Assembly (NCBI GenBank): GCA_965227145.1
Contig: OZ245730.1
Span: 1,736,001-1,800,000, forward strand
Reading direction: 5' to 3'
Source: JACKAQ01 sp965227145
GTDB lineage: Bacteria > Calditrichota > Calditrichia > RBG-13-44-9 > J075
Length of the DNA stretch: 64,000 nt
Shown: one piece after another, positions 43,305 to 52,596 of the stretch
How the letters are laid out: every line of letters begins with the position of its first letter
How positions within the stretch are numbered: the stretch's first letter is position 1
Translations under genes and position numbers: made by a program
Notes under the pieces: model-generated
Seen by the model: the letters and a program-made list of their open reading frames with translations, nothing else
Databases searched by the model: none
What the model was told of the DNA's origin: nothing

Positions 43305-45497
43305 ATGGGGGCATTGATGAGCCAATTTCCTGATTTTGCAAATATGGAACTGGATTTGACCGCAGCGAAAGCGGATTTGGCAGCGTGGGAAAAACGATTC
43401 ACCGAAGAAACCGGGAAATCACCCGACCAAACCCGCTGGATGACCCACGAGCAAATTCCTGTAAAACCGCTGTACACCGCCAACGACCTCCGCGAAGCGA
43501 AACACCTCGGTTACACCGCCGGAATCCCGCCGTATTTGCGCGGTCCGTACGCCACAATGTATGTGATGCGTCCGTGGACGGTGCGCCAATATGCCGGATT
43601 TTCCACTGCGGAAGAGAGCAACGCGTTTTATCGCCGGAATCTGGCTGCCGGGCAAAAGGGGCTTTCGGTGGCGTTCGATCTGGCGACCCATCGCGGATAC
43701 GACAGCGATCACCCGCGCGTGGTCGGCGATGTCGGCAAAGCCGGTGTTGCGATCGACAGCATCCTCGATATGAAAATGTTGTTCGACGGCATTCCGCTGA
43801 AAGATATCTCCGTTTCGATGACGATGAACGGCGCGGTTTTGCCTGTGATGGCGTTTTACATCGTCACGGCGCTGGAGCAGGGCGCAACCATGGCGCAGCT
43901 CGCCGGAACCATCCAGAATGACATTCTCAAAGAATATATGGTGCGCAATACTTACATTTACCCGCCCGAACAATCCATGCGCATCATCGCCGATATTTTT
44001 GAATTTACCTCGCAGCACATGCCCAAATTCAATAGCATCAGCATTTCCGGATATCACATGCAGGAAGCGGGCGCACCGGCGGATCTCGAAATGGCCTACA
44101 CCCTCGCCGACGGTTTGGAATACGTCCGCACCGGGCTGAAAGCGGGCATCGATATCGACTCGTTTGCGCCGCGACTCTCGTTTTTTTGGGGCGTCGGGAT
44201 GAATTATTTTATGGAGATCGCCAAAATGCGCGCCGCGCGGGTGATCTGGGCATCGCTGATCAAGCCGTTTAATCCCAAAAGTGAAAAATCGATGGCGCTG
44301 CGAACCCACTCGCAAACCTCCGGCTGGAGCCTCACCGAGCAGGACCCGTTCAATAATGTGACCCGAACCTGCATCGAAGCGATGGCTGCGGTGCTCGGTC
44401 ACACCCAATCGCTGCACACCAATTCGCTGGACGAAGCGATTGCCCTGCCGACGGATTTTTCCGCGCGAATTGCCCGGAATACGCAGCTGTTTTTGCAGGA
44501 TGAAACCGGCATTTGCGATGTGATCGATCCGTGGGGCGGCTCATATTATGTGGAATCGCTGACCCACGAGCTGCTCAAAAAAGGGTGGGCGCACATTCAG
44601 GAAATTGAATCGCTGGGCGGAATGGCGAAGGCAATTGAAACCGGTGTGCCGAAAATGCGTATCGAAGAAGCAGCCGCGCGACGCCAGGCGATGATCGACG
44701 CGGGGAAAGAAGTAATCATCGGCGTTAACAAATACCGGTTGGAAAAAGAAGCGCCGATCGACATTCTGGAAGTGGATAATTCTGCGGTGCGGGAATCGCA
44801 AATTGCGCGATTGCAGAAATTACGTGCTGAGCGCGATGAAACGAAAGTGCAGGCTGCGCTGAATGCTATCACCAAATGTGCGGAAACCGGCGATGGAAAT
44901 TTGCTGGCGCTGTCTGTTGAAGCGGCGAAAGTGCGCGCATCGCTCGGCGAAATTTCCGATGCGATGGAAAAAATATTCGGACGCCACACCGCAACCATCC
45001 GTTCGATTTCCGGCGTTTACAGCAGCGCCTTCGGAGAAAATATGCAAGTTGAAAAAGTTCGCAAAATGACCGACGAGTTCGCCGAAAAAGAGGGACGCCG
45101 TCCGCGAATCATGATTGCCAAAATGGGGCAGGACGGGCACGATCGCGGAGCAAAAGTGATCGCCACAGCCTTCGCCGATCTCGGGTTTGATGTGGACATC
45201 GGTCCGCTGTTCCAAACCCCGGAAGAAACCGCCCGTCAGGCAGTGGAAAACGATGTGCACATCGTTGGGATGAGTTCGCTGGCAGCCGGACACAAAACGC
45301 TACTGCCGCAACTGGCGGAAGCGTTGCGCAAACTCGGTCGGGAAGATATTATGGTGGTGGTCGGTGGCGTGATTCCGTCGCAGGATTACCAATATTTATT
45401 CGATCACGGTGCATCCGCGATTTTTGGCCCCGGAACGGTGATTCCCGAAGCGGCGGAACAGGTGCTGATCGAGCTATCCAAACGGGTATTTGATTGA
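43305..45497 (+). CDS. scpA: methylmalonyl-CoA mutase, large subunit
   Basis: 730 aa (start ATG 43305; 43317 is possible). It converts methylmalonyl-CoA and succinyl-CoA using adenosylcobalamin, in propionate formation or odd-chain and amino-acid breakdown. The N-terminal TIM barrel has PYLRGPYATMYVMRPWTVRQ and LSVAFDLATHRGYDSDH, while FWGVGMNYFMEIAKMRAARV and RTHSQTSGWSLTEQDPFNN are family hallmarks. The C-terminal B12 domain begins about residue 600 with the cobalt-ligand His in the DGHDRG motif, then SSLAAGHKTL and VVVGGVIP. Length is normal for the catalytic chain. No small subunit or MeaB is seen in the window. It is followed by a hairpin pair and a convergent carbonic anhydrase gene. 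Confidence 0.96.
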   Translation: MGALMSQFPDFANMELDLTAAKADLAAWEKRFTEETGKSPDQTRWMTHEQIPVKPLYTANDLREAKHLGYTAGIPPYLRGPYATMYVMRPWTVRQYAGFSTAEESNAFYRRNLAAGQKGLSVAFDLATHRGYDSDHPRVVGDVGKAGVAIDSILDMKMLFDGIPLKDISVSMTMNGAVLPVMAFYIVTALEQGATMAQLAGTIQNDILKEYMVRNTYIYPPEQSMRIIADIFEFTSQHMPKFNSISISGYHMQEAGAPADLEMAYTLADGLEYVRTGLKAGIDIDSFAPRLSFFWGVGMNYFMEIAKMRAARVIWASLIKPFNPKSEKSMALRTHSQTSGWSLTEQDPFNNVTRTCIEAMAAVLGHTQSLHTNSLDEAIALPTDFSARIARNTQLFLQDETGICDVIDPWGGSYYVESLTHELLKKGWAHIQEIESLGGMAKAIETGVPKMRIEEAAARRQAMIDAGKEVIIGVNKYRLEKEAPIDILEVDNSAVRESQIARLQKLRAERDETKVQAALNAITKCAETGDGNLLALSVEAAKVRASLGEISDAMEKIFGRHTATIRSISGVYSSAFGENMQVEKVRKMTDEFAEKEGRRPRIMIAKMGQDGHDRGAKVIATAFADLGFDVDIGPLFQTPEETARQAVENDVHIVGMSSLAAGHKTLLPQLAEALRKLGREDIMVVVGGVIPSQDYQYLFDHGASAIFGPGTVIPEAAEQVLIELSKRVFD

Positions 45498-45503
45498 TTT
45501 AAG

Positions 45504-45560
45504 GGGACGGGTTTCGACCCGTCCCTGCAATAATGGGTAGGGAACGGTCGCGACCGTTCC
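45504..45560. repeat. two perfect palindromes between convergent genes
   Basis: GGGACGGG-TTTCGA-CCCGTCCC at 45504-45525 and the 20-bp palindrome GGAACGGTCGCGACCGTTCC at 45541-45560. Both can fold and may end transcription from either side, though T tracts are lacking. The style is like the GTTCCAGGC hairpins at 2526-2608, so they may be dispersed repeats. Confidence 0.8.
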
Positions 45561-45579
45561 GGCTGAATATCGTCAGGAT

Positions 45580-46209
45580 TTATTTCCCCTGCCGCAGCTC
45601 GTTCAAATCATCCTCGCCATTCACGAAAATCGACAAATCTTTCAGCAATCCGTCATCAATGCGGTAAATCCAGCCATGCACGGAAACATTTTGACCAGAT
45701 TTCCAGGCGTTTTGCAGAACCGTTGTGTGGCAAACGTTGATCACCTGTTCCCGCACATTCAATTCGCAGAGCAGGTCAACCTTTTCCTGTTCGCCGGGCA
45801 ACGCGTCAACTTTCGATTGGTGCTGGCGATACACATCTTTGATGTGCTGCAGCCAGTTGTCGATTAATCCGTGCTCCTGATCATCGATTGCCGCTTTCAC
45901 ACCGCCGCAACCGTAATGCCCGCACACGATGATGTGCTTCACCTTCAGCACTTCCACCGCAAACTGGATCACCGAAAGGCAATTCAGGTCGGTGTGAATC
46001 ACCTGATTGGCGATGTTCCGGTGCACAAATATTTCGCCGGGCAGCAAATCGACAATCTGGTTCGCCGGCACACGGCTGTCCGAACAGCCGATCCACAAAT
46101 ACTCCGGATTTTGCTGCCGGGACAATTTCGAAAAGAAATCCGGGTCGGATTCTTTCAGGCTCGCCGCCCATTTTCTGTTGTTATCGAACAAGTGTTTTAG
46201 TATTCGCAT
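45580..46209 (-). CDS. can: beta-carbonic anhydrase
   Basis: 209 aa, the usual length. It interconverts CO2 and bicarbonate in the cytoplasm. Zinc ligands are Cys42 with the Asp44/Arg46 pair in CSDSRVP, His98 and Cys101 in CGHYGCGG, all present. The sequence WIGCSDSRVPANQI and EIFVHRNIANQV put it with the Escherichia Can/type II group, where bicarbonate can act as an allosteric inhibitor. It is convergent with methylmalonyl-CoA mutase across the two palindromes. No ribosome site of note. Confidence 0.95.
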   Translation of the reverse strand: MRILKHLFDNNRKWAASLKESDPDFFSKLSRQQNPEYLWIGCSDSRVPANQIVDLLPGEIFVHRNIANQVIHTDLNCLSVIQFAVEVLKVKHIIVCGHYGCGGVKAAIDDQEHGLIDNWLQHIKDVYRQHQSKVDALPGEQEKVDLLCELNVREQVINVCHTTVLQNAWKSGQNVSVHGWIYRIDDGLLKDLSIFVNGEDDLNELRQGK

Positions 46210-46294
46210 GGGGAAAATTTATGCGAATTAAACCAAATATGAAAATTGATTTGAAAAATGGGGTGTTTTTTGCGGCTAAAATAACGTGGAACGA

Positions 46295-47014
46295 TTATTT
46301 TTCAGCGGATGAATCTTCCGATATTTCGATCAAAATATCCGACAATTCGGATGCAAACGGATGCAGAAAATTCGCAAGTCCCAATAATGCGTTGTTTGAA
46401 AACGTGCTCGTTTCGGGGAAAAATTTGCGCACCACTTTGTTGAGCAATAAATGAATCCGCTGTTCGAACGTTTGATAATACCGGTCGATCGTTGCTTCAT
46501 CGAGAAAAACCTGCCGGACACTTTTTAATTCCGCTTCATCCATTTTGTGGTTGAACTCCGTTTCATAGGATTGTAGAAAATCTTCCAGTGATTTCCGGTT
46601 CACCTTTTGGGCAGAATATTTTTGATGTTGCCCGGAAATTTCAGCCGGAATTCCGGTCGTTTTGATGCAGCCGATCACAGATTGCACGCCGGACAAAATG
46701 TCGTCAATTGTTTTGCGAATCGCCGGATCAGTGGAAATCCGAACGCCAAGTTCATTTTTGCTGATGCTTAATTGGGGAATCAAACCGGGTTTTGGCAGCG
46801 GACGGGAAAAATAGCGGAACGTCATTTCCGTCAGGCAATCGTTCAGTTTTTCGCCAAACAAATACCGGCGTTTTTGGGCGTTATTAATAACGGTAATGGT
46901 TGTTTTCGAACGGACGCCGGTTTTGGCGTTGGGGGACGGGTTACTGCTTTGCTCAATCATTTTCACGATTCCCTTCAAAAAAAACGCTGCTCGATGTAAA
47001 CTGAACATCTCCAT
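46295..47014 (-). CDS. hypothetical protein
   Basis: 239 aa, or 221 from the ATG at 46960. No TM helix or signal peptide, and no known family recognised. It is mixed alpha/beta at the start (TTITVINNAQKRRYLFGE) and helical in the second half (ESLEDFLQSYETEFNHK-like), with an acidic tail. Probably cytoplasmic. It has no close same-strand neighbour that would suggest a role. Confidence 0.65.
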   Translation of the reverse strand: MEMFSLHRAAFFLKGIVKMIEQSSNPSPNAKTGVRSKTTITVINNAQKRRYLFGEKLNDCLTEMTFRYFSRPLPKPGLIPQLSISKNELGVRISTDPAIRKTIDDILSGVQSVIGCIKTTGIPAEISGQHQKYSAQKVNRKSLEDFLQSYETEFNHKMDEAELKSVRQVFLDEATIDRYYQTFEQRIHLLLNKVVRKFFPETSTFSNNALLGLANFLHPFASELSDILIEISEDSSAEK

Positions 47015-47423
47015 GCGAAAGGGTATTTCATTTTAAAACGGTTGCGGCTACCCTTAAGTGCCGGTTAAAATTTGATTTACAGATTTTAACCGTAATTATC
47101 GAACCAAGTTTAAAAAACTTTAGCCGCCACTGCATATTAATACGTTATGTCATGCATTTGTGTGTTTTGGTGAAACGAGAGGAATGCTTTTTTCGCTGAA
47201 ACCGGCGTCGATTGATCATTTTTTAAAAAGCGAAGAAAATGTTTTCCGGTTAGGCAGGTAATTTCAAAAAGTTATATTTTTTTTACAGATGTAACGTGCT
47301 CATCAAAAATTGCCTCAATTTTAAGATAAAATATTCGGTTGTGATACGGGAATTTGATACATTTTCCGGTTACTAAAATCGTGACTTTTTTGTCCAAAAA
47401 ATCAACAATCAACACGGTGACAA
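47015..47423. other. divergent intergenic region
   Basis: 409 bp between a hypothetical gene and the GDSL lipoprotein gene. AT-rich (poly-T at 47278-47285). No gene or repeat seen; promoters for both flanking genes must lie here. Confidence 0.4.
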
Positions 47424-48389
47424 ATGAAAACGAACCGCAAATTTCTATTGATTTTATTGCTATTTCTGCTCGCATGTTCAACCGATCAAGAACCGGAAAG
47501 CAAGTTTTTACGCGGACGAATCCTGATTTTGGGTGACAGCATCACCCACACCGGAATTTTCGTCAGTTTTCTGGAATACGAACTTGCCAGAAAATTCCCG
47601 GGAGTGGAAATGGATATCATCGCGATCGGGCTTTCCAGCGAAACGGCGTCCTGTCAGACTGAATCGGATCGCGAATTTCCGCGACCATGCGTTCACGAAC
47701 GGTTGGACAGCGCGCTCGATAAGCTGAAACCGGATGTCGTATTTTCCTGTTACGGGATGAACGACGGTTTGTACACCACCCAAAGCCCGGAAAATATGCA
47801 GGCGTATCAAAACGGCATTACCAGATTGATGGAAAAGGTTTTCGGGACCGGCGCAAAGCTGGTTTTGCTGACCCCGCCGCCATTTGATCCGCTGGCTGCA
47901 AATGAAAAAGTAACCTGCAGCGATTCTGTCGGATACAATTATTTTCACCCCTATTGCCATTACGACAGCGTGCTGGCGGACTACGCCAATTGGACGATGA
48001 CGTTGAAAAATGAGAATCTCGCGACGGTCGATTTGAACGCAGTGATGACCGGTTTTATCCGCGAACAGCGGAAAACGGATAGCACATTTGTGCTCAGCCC
48101 GGACGGTGTTCACCCGGATTCTGCCGGTCATTGGTTGATGGCACGAACCATTTTGAATGCGTTGGGTGTGGACAGCGAAAATGGAAATATCGCAGCCGTT
48201 GCCGCAGAAAAAAGCCGCACGCCGCTATTCAAAAAAATCGACGAACGGCGGACAATTTTATCCGATGCGTGGCGGGTGGCTGTCGGGCACACCCATCAAC
48301 GGAAATGGGAAGGTTTGCCTGTTGACGAAGCGAACCGGAAAGCAACGGCGTTGCGATCGGAAATTCGCGCGCTGCTCCGGACGGAATGA
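47424..48389 (+). CDS. SGNH/GDSL hydrolase lipoprotein
   Basis: 321 aa. The signal ends LLLFLLAC, so Cys18 is the lipid-modified residue. The SGNH fold is shown by block I GDSITHTGIF (nucleophile Ser), the Gly and Asn blocks (CYGMNDGLYT), and block V DGVHPDSAGHW (catalytic Asp-x-x-His). These hydrolases act on acetyl or acyl esters of sugars, lipids or cell-wall polymers. A C-terminal helix-rich extension of about 75 residues follows. Likely anchored in the outer membrane; substrate unknown. Confidence 0.88.
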   Translation: MKTNRKFLLILLLFLLACSTDQEPESKFLRGRILILGDSITHTGIFVSFLEYELARKFPGVEMDIIAIGLSSETASCQTESDREFPRPCVHERLDSALDKLKPDVVFSCYGMNDGLYTTQSPENMQAYQNGITRLMEKVFGTGAKLVLLTPPPFDPLAANEKVTCSDSVGYNYFHPYCHYDSVLADYANWTMTLKNENLATVDLNAVMTGFIREQRKTDSTFVLSPDGVHPDSAGHWLMARTILNALGVDSENGNIAAVAAEKSRTPLFKKIDERRTILSDAWRVAVGHTHQRKWEGLPVDEANRKATALRSEIRALLRTE

Positions 48390-48396
48390 GCCGGTT

Positions 48397-48663
48397 TTAG
48401 TTGGATGCCGTTTTTCGTTTGTTCAACAAAATCCGGAAAATGCCAACCAGACTGATCGCCAGCCAGAATGCCTCGATCACAAAAGCAGACAGGTTGAATT
48501 TATACAGCAGCGAAACAATCACGAACGCGGCGCCGGCCGCGTTCATCAGGCTGAAATTCAGCGATTTGCTGTCGATTTTTTCCAGTTGCAACAACATGTA
48601 CGCCAGCAAAATCAAAAAAACGCCGATGTTGCCAACGAAGTCAAACCATTGATATTCAATCAT
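48397..48663 (-). CDS. small membrane protein, CBU_0592 family
   Basis: 88 aa with three hydrophobic segments (about 8-28, 38-58, 60-80). The pattern WFDFVGNIGVFLILLAYMLL, SLMNAAGAAFVIVSL and AFVIEAFWLAISLVGI matches the CBU_0592-like small membrane family of unknown function. It is convergent with the GDSL gene (7 bp gap) and 19 bp downstream of a VOC gene on the same strand. Confidence 0.8.
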   Translation of the reverse strand: MIEYQWFDFVGNIGVFLILLAYMLLQLEKIDSKSLNFSLMNAAGAAFVIVSLLYKFNLSAFVIEAFWLAISLVGIFRILLNKRKTASN

Positions 48664-48682
48664 TTAGCGGATGCATTTCAGT

Positions 48683-49036
48683 TTATTTGTCAGTCCAGAT
48701 TGCCAGTTCGTTACCGCCGGGTTCGATAAAGTGGAAGCGACGTCCGCCGGGGAAAGAGAAAATATCCCGGCTGATTTTACCGCCGTTTATCTGCACTTTT
48801 TCGCGCAAATCTTCCAGATGTTCGCCGTAAAAAATAATCAGCACGCTGCCGTTTTCTACAGTTGCGGCGTTTTCGGAACGGTAGATGCCGCCATCAATTT
48901 TTCCGTCGTTAAAGCTGGCATATTCTTCGCCCCAATCGGTGAAAGACCAGCCAAAAACAGCCGTAAAAAATGTTTTGGTTTTGGCAATATCTTTCGATTG
49001 AAATTCGACGTAATTAATTTGATTTTCACTGCTCAT
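48683..49036 (-). CDS. VOC family protein (glyoxalase-like)
   Basis: 117 aa, one VOC beta-alpha-beta module pair: INYVEFQSKDIAKTKTFF, GWSFTDWG, and the closing RRFHFIEPGGNELAIW. VOC proteins include glyoxalases, dioxygenases and resistance proteins; the substrate cannot be read from sequence. It lies 34 bp downstream of another VOC gene of a different subtype. Confidence 0.88.
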   Translation of the reverse strand: MSSENQINYVEFQSKDIAKTKTFFTAVFGWSFTDWGEEYASFNDGKIDGGIYRSENAATVENGSVLIIFYGEHLEDLREKVQINGGKISRDIFSFPGGRRFHFIEPGGNELAIWTDK

Positions 49037-49070
49037 TTATGCACTCCAAATATTGATTATCGTAAACGAT

Positions 49071-49460
49071 TTAGCTGATTTGGGTGGAAATCCACCAAAT
49101 ATTGCCGGACGGATCGCTGATACCGCCGCGTTTATCCGGGTCACCTTCTTTTTGAACGGGATCTTGCACAACGGTTCCACCGGCGGCGATGGCGCGTTTA
49201 AAAGTCGCGTCCACATCCGGCACGTAAACGTGCATCCACACCGGAAAAGCGGGATAATCCTCGCCGGCATCGGCGATCATCACGATTGTGTCGTCAATTT
49301 TCACTTCAGCATGCATGATGCCGCCATCGGGTGTTTCGTATCGACGGGTTTCCACCGCATCAAATGTGGTCTGCAAAAAATCGATCACCATTTGCGCATC
49401 AGCCGCCATGATATAAACAGAAACGCTGGTGTAACCCTGTGGTTTGAAAGTTGCGTTCAT
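49071..49460 (-). CDS. VOC family protein (PhnB-like)
   Basis: 129 aa: SVSVYIMAADAQMVIDFLQT, DGGIMHAEVKIDDTIVMIAD, and the end DPSGNIWWIST mark the PhnB/YdfO-type branch of VOC proteins. Cytoplasmic; often of unknown substrate. It is the first of a short minus-strand run with the next VOC gene and the CBU_0592-like gene. Confidence 0.88.
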   Translation of the reverse strand: MNATFKPQGYTSVSVYIMAADAQMVIDFLQTTFDAVETRRYETPDGGIMHAEVKIDDTIVMIADAGEDYPAFPVWMHVYVPDVDATFKRAIAAGGTVVQDPVQKEGDPDKRGGISDPSGNIWWISTQIS

Positions 49461-49632
49461 AGGTTCACTCCGCGGTTTGATTCAACTTAGATTTGGGATA
49501 GTTCTCAACATTCAACAACATGAGCATGACAAATTGGACATTAACTTTTCTTGCATCAATATGAAAATGAGTTTTCTGTTTTCGCAAAGCCTGTCCAGAG
49601 AATCGGGAAATGACAAAAAAAGTTAATCTGTC

Positions 49633-49652
49633 ACTCCTGCGAAGGCAGGAGT
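49633..49652. repeat. hairpin ACTCCTGC/GCAGGAGT
   Basis: A perfect 8-bp stem with a GAAG loop. Read on the minus strand it follows the NTF2-like gene, and an AACTTTTTTT follows at 49623-49614, so it might help end that transcript. The sequence is also a common dispersed repeat. Confidence 0.5.
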
Positions 49653-49695
49653 TTCCTGCTCGAAAAGCTAACATTATATCCAATCAAAATTTAAC

Positions 49696-50172
49696 CTACA
49701 GATATTCCGGATGATCCGAAATAAATTTTTGCAATCCTTTGTTGGCGGTTGCGGATACTTTTTTGCGCAACATTGGCGACCAGCCGAGAAATATGCCCGG
49801 CGTGCCCAACGCCATTCGCGACCATTTCCAAAAATCGAATCGATCGCGATGAACGATGATTTTGCCGTCGCGGAATTCGAATTGCGCATCGATCTTGTTG
49901 AGCACTTTCCGGTTGGTCACCGAAAAAGTGTAGCTCGCTTCCCAGTGGGCTGATCCGGTGGTGTTGTCCGCTGTTACTGCGCCGTAATCCAGCGATAAAT
50001 CTTTGCCGCGTTCGCAGAGCATGTGCCACATCGCGCCGGCGGCTTTTCCGCGCAAATCAAATACTTCATCGCGAAAATGAATCTCCGGATGATAGCATTC
50101 GATCATCGTTCGATAATCTTTTTTTTGGAACGCACGGTAAAATTTGTGGATAATAGCTTCGTTGGAACTCAT
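49696..50172 (-). CDS. NTF2/SnoaL-like protein
   Basis: 158 aa. The N-terminus IIHKFYRAFQKKDYRTMIECY, the FRDEVFDLRGK turn and the GKIIVHRDRFDFWKW end are typical of the SnoaL_2/NTF2-like cone fold. Members are isomerases, hydratases or ligand-binding domains. A C-terminal helical extension of about 30 residues is longer than the bare fold. Function unknown. Confidence 0.82.
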   Translation of the reverse strand: MSSNEAIIHKFYRAFQKKDYRTMIECYHPEIHFRDEVFDLRGKAAGAMWHMLCERGKDLSLDYGAVTADNTTGSAHWEASYTFSVTNRKVLNKIDAQFEFRDGKIIVHRDRFDFWKWSRMALGTPGIFLGWSPMLRKKVSATANKGLQKFISDHPEYL

Positions 50173-50463
50173 GAATATTCCTGCCTGTTTCGTATTAAAA
50201 AAAACGAAAAATTTTATACATTCAAACTGAAATAATGGTTGTTTCGCTGTCAGTTTTTTGGAAAATATCGGACATTAAGTTGAAGGACAGAAGTAATTTG
50301 ACAATTAACGTGTGGAATGTCTGGCTGAGAACTCCGACAAATGCCAAACAATACGGCTCAGGAAAAATCGCGTCGAAGTCTTTGTTAATATTAAAGCTAT
50401 CCTGAGTCCCGATTCCCGGTGCTCAGGATAATATTTCTAAAATATCAACAAAATGTTGTTTCG

Positions 50464-50655
50464 TTATTTACCTTTTACTGATTTTAGGATAACAAATGAA
50501 CCAATTAAAACGATCACGATTCCGGTGACCATCAAGCTGTATTTTATGGTGAGATTATCGTTAAAAAATAGAAATCCAGTGCTGCACAATACCATACCGA
50601 CCGGCGTTAAAGAATAACCGAATAATGAACCGGATTTTGGTTTTACGTCACTCAT
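50464..50655 (-). CDS. small membrane protein, hypothetical
   Basis: 63 aa with two hydrophobic helices (LTPVGMVLCSTGFLFF and YSLMVTGIVIVLIGSFVIL) joined by a short polar loop, and a basic end. GGAGAAC-type purines (AGAACTATTT) precede the ATG. No family recognised. An inverted repeat (ATCCTGAG at about 50400, CTCAGGAT near 50423) lies downstream. Confidence 0.6.
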   Translation of the reverse strand: MSDVKPKSGSLFGYSLTPVGMVLCSTGFLFFNDNLTIKYSLMVTGIVIVLIGSFVILKSVKGK

Positions 50656-50807
50656 AAATAGTTCTCCAAAAGAGCGTTAATGGATTGGACATTTAAATTA
50701 TTTAACTGATAAATATACCATTTTATTTTATTTGTCCCACAATGAAATTGGGAGTGACGTAAAAAAATATTATCCGGGTTTTTAACAATTAACAATTTCA
50801 GGCAACG

Positions 50808-51179
50808 CTATTCGGTGGGAAGCGGGAGCCCGTGCATTCGCAAAAAGCTGAGTTTGTCCCAATAGCCTCTCTGAAACCGAATTTTTCCATCGACGATATG
50901 AAAAAAGCCGCAGCCGCGCAAACCCAGCGGATCACGCCATTCGAGGATCGCCCAATCACCATCTTCAAATAAATTTTCGATGATACAGGTCATTTCTGCA
51001 TTGGCAAATTCTCTGGAGAACATATCCCGGATGGCGGTTTTGCCCTCAACCGGCTCAGCTGCAGCCTGATGATTAACAGCATCTTCGCTGTAAAATTCGG
51101 CGATTGCATGGACATCTGCGCGGTTAAACGCATCGACCCATGCTTTAACAATTGATTTGGGATTTTTATGTTGTGCCAT
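50808..51179 (-). CDS. SnoaL-like polyketide cyclase family protein
   Basis: 123 aa: VKAWVDAFNRADVHAIAEFY, DAVNHQAAAEPVEGKTAI and GCGFFHIVDGKIRFQRGYWD fit the SnoaL-like fold closely. The GRG-like YWDKLSFLRMHGLP end is often seen in this branch. Function is probably small-molecule binding or isomerisation. Preceded by GGAAAAAT (purine-rich). Confidence 0.88.
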   Translation of the reverse strand: MAQHKNPKSIVKAWVDAFNRADVHAIAEFYSEDAVNHQAAAEPVEGKTAIRDMFSREFANAEMTCIIENLFEDGDWAILEWRDPLGLRGCGFFHIVDGKIRFQRGYWDKLSFLRMHGLPLPTE

Positions 51180-51258
51180 ATTTTTCCTTTCGATAAAATC
51201 GGAAAATTGCCAGTTATGCCCGAGAGAATTTATCGGTCAGCCATAGTTGGGTTGAATG

Positions 51259-52596
51259 TTAATCTTCCACAACCGAGCGAATTAACACACCCTGTTTGCT
51301 GATATAAATGGGTGAATCAGTGACCCAAACAGTTCCCAATCCATTTACAAACGGATAGGCAAGCTGGTACAGCAGCGGGATAACGATGTTGCCCGATTTG
51401 TCGATATAACCCCATTTTCGATCGATTTCGATCGGCGCAAGATCCTCCGAAAAACTGCCGCCGTTGGAAAATTGCGGCGCAATCGCCAAAGTGCCATCCG
51501 GATCGATATATCCGATTTTGTCATCCCATTTTACACAAGCCAGATTTTGGGAAAAATCGAGCGCAAAATCCAATTCGGGTTCAATGATGTAATTGCCATT
51601 TGGGTCGATAAAGCCGAATTTGTTGTTAACGGTTACTCTCGCGCGCCCATTGTGGAAACTCCAACCTTTGTCAAATGTCACCGGGATTACTATTTTCCCT
51701 TTGCGGTCGATATAGCCGTATTTGTCATCGAAACGGACACATGCCATATTTTCCGAAAAATCCGCTGCCTCGTCGAACAGCGGTTTAATGGCAAAATCGC
51801 CCATCCGGTCGATATATCCATATTTCTCTTTCTTTCTCACAACCGCTAATCCTTCCGAAAATGTTCCGGCAAAATCGAACTGCGGTTTGATAAGGATTTT
51901 GCCATCCCTGCCGACGTAACCCCAACGTGAACCTATTTTGAACATCAGGAAAAAGCGGGCGATTTTCACCGGCGCCAGACCTTCGCCGAAAGCGCCCAGC
52001 CATTCGCAAGCGATATCGAAAACGGTGTTTCCTTTATAATCCATGCATCTAAAATTGTTGCCTAAATTTTGTGTAAACATCGATTTACCGCGATTGATAA
52101 TCACCAATCCCTCTCTGAATCTGGGTTCGGGGCTGTGTTTGACGGATTGAACGCGCGTCACGGATTTCACCGTTAGATCAGCCATTGTGTAACTGGCTTT
52201 GGCATCCGGAATGTTGATTTCCATTCCGGTTGAATCGATGAATTTCAGTTTGCCGTTATCCAAAACCGGCAGGTATTTCACGACCGGATATTCGACCGGT
52301 TTAGCGCTCAATATCCTTTCTGTGGGTGATGTAAATGTCAAATCCCGTTCTTTTTTACAATCTGTGAGGGTTGTTTTTTGTGACGGGTCAAAAGGCGTCG
52401 CGTCAATTTTTTCGACGACGAATTGATACAACGTGCGCACGTTGCCATCATGTTTTTGAACGGTAAGATAGGTTTCCGAAGATTCGAGAATTTTCACATT
52501 TCTGAGAATACAGCCATTTTTGTAATAGACATCCTCAGCTTGCAAACCTGACGAAAAGCAGAAAACCAGGATCAGAATCAACTTGCGTGCCGGCAT
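51259..52596 (-). CDS. secreted WG-repeat protein
   Basis: 445 aa with a signal peptide cut near LQA-ED. After an N-terminal region (25-150) come about six WG repeats of about 45 residues: WGYVGRDGKILIKPQF, YGYIDRMGDFAIKPLF, YGYIDRKGKIVIPVTF, FGFIDPNGNYIIEPEL, IGYIDPDGTLAIAPQF and WGYIDKSGNIVIPLLY. WG repeats form beta-rich superhelical surfaces thought to bind proteins. The N-terminal segment (VYYKNGCILRNVKILESSET) resembles bacterial Sm-like or GGDEF-free surface modules but is not assigned. Likely periplasmic. GGAATG is upstream. Confidence 0.88.
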   Translation of the reverse strand: MPARKLILILVFCFSSGLQAEDVYYKNGCILRNVKILESSETYLTVQKHDGNVRTLYQFVVEKIDATPFDPSQKTTLTDCKKERDLTFTSPTERILSAKPVEYPVVKYLPVLDNGKLKFIDSTGMEINIPDAKASYTMADLTVKSVTRVQSVKHSPEPRFREGLVIINRGKSMFTQNLGNNFRCMDYKGNTVFDIACEWLGAFGEGLAPVKIARFFLMFKIGSRWGYVGRDGKILIKPQFDFAGTFSEGLAVVRKKEKYGYIDRMGDFAIKPLFDEAADFSENMACVRFDDKYGYIDRKGKIVIPVTFDKGWSFHNGRARVTVNNKFGFIDPNGNYIIEPELDFALDFSQNLACVKWDDKIGYIDPDGTLAIAPQFSNGGSFSEDLAPIEIDRKWGYIDKSGNIVIPLLYQLAYPFVNGLGTVWVTDSPIYISKQGVLIRSVVED

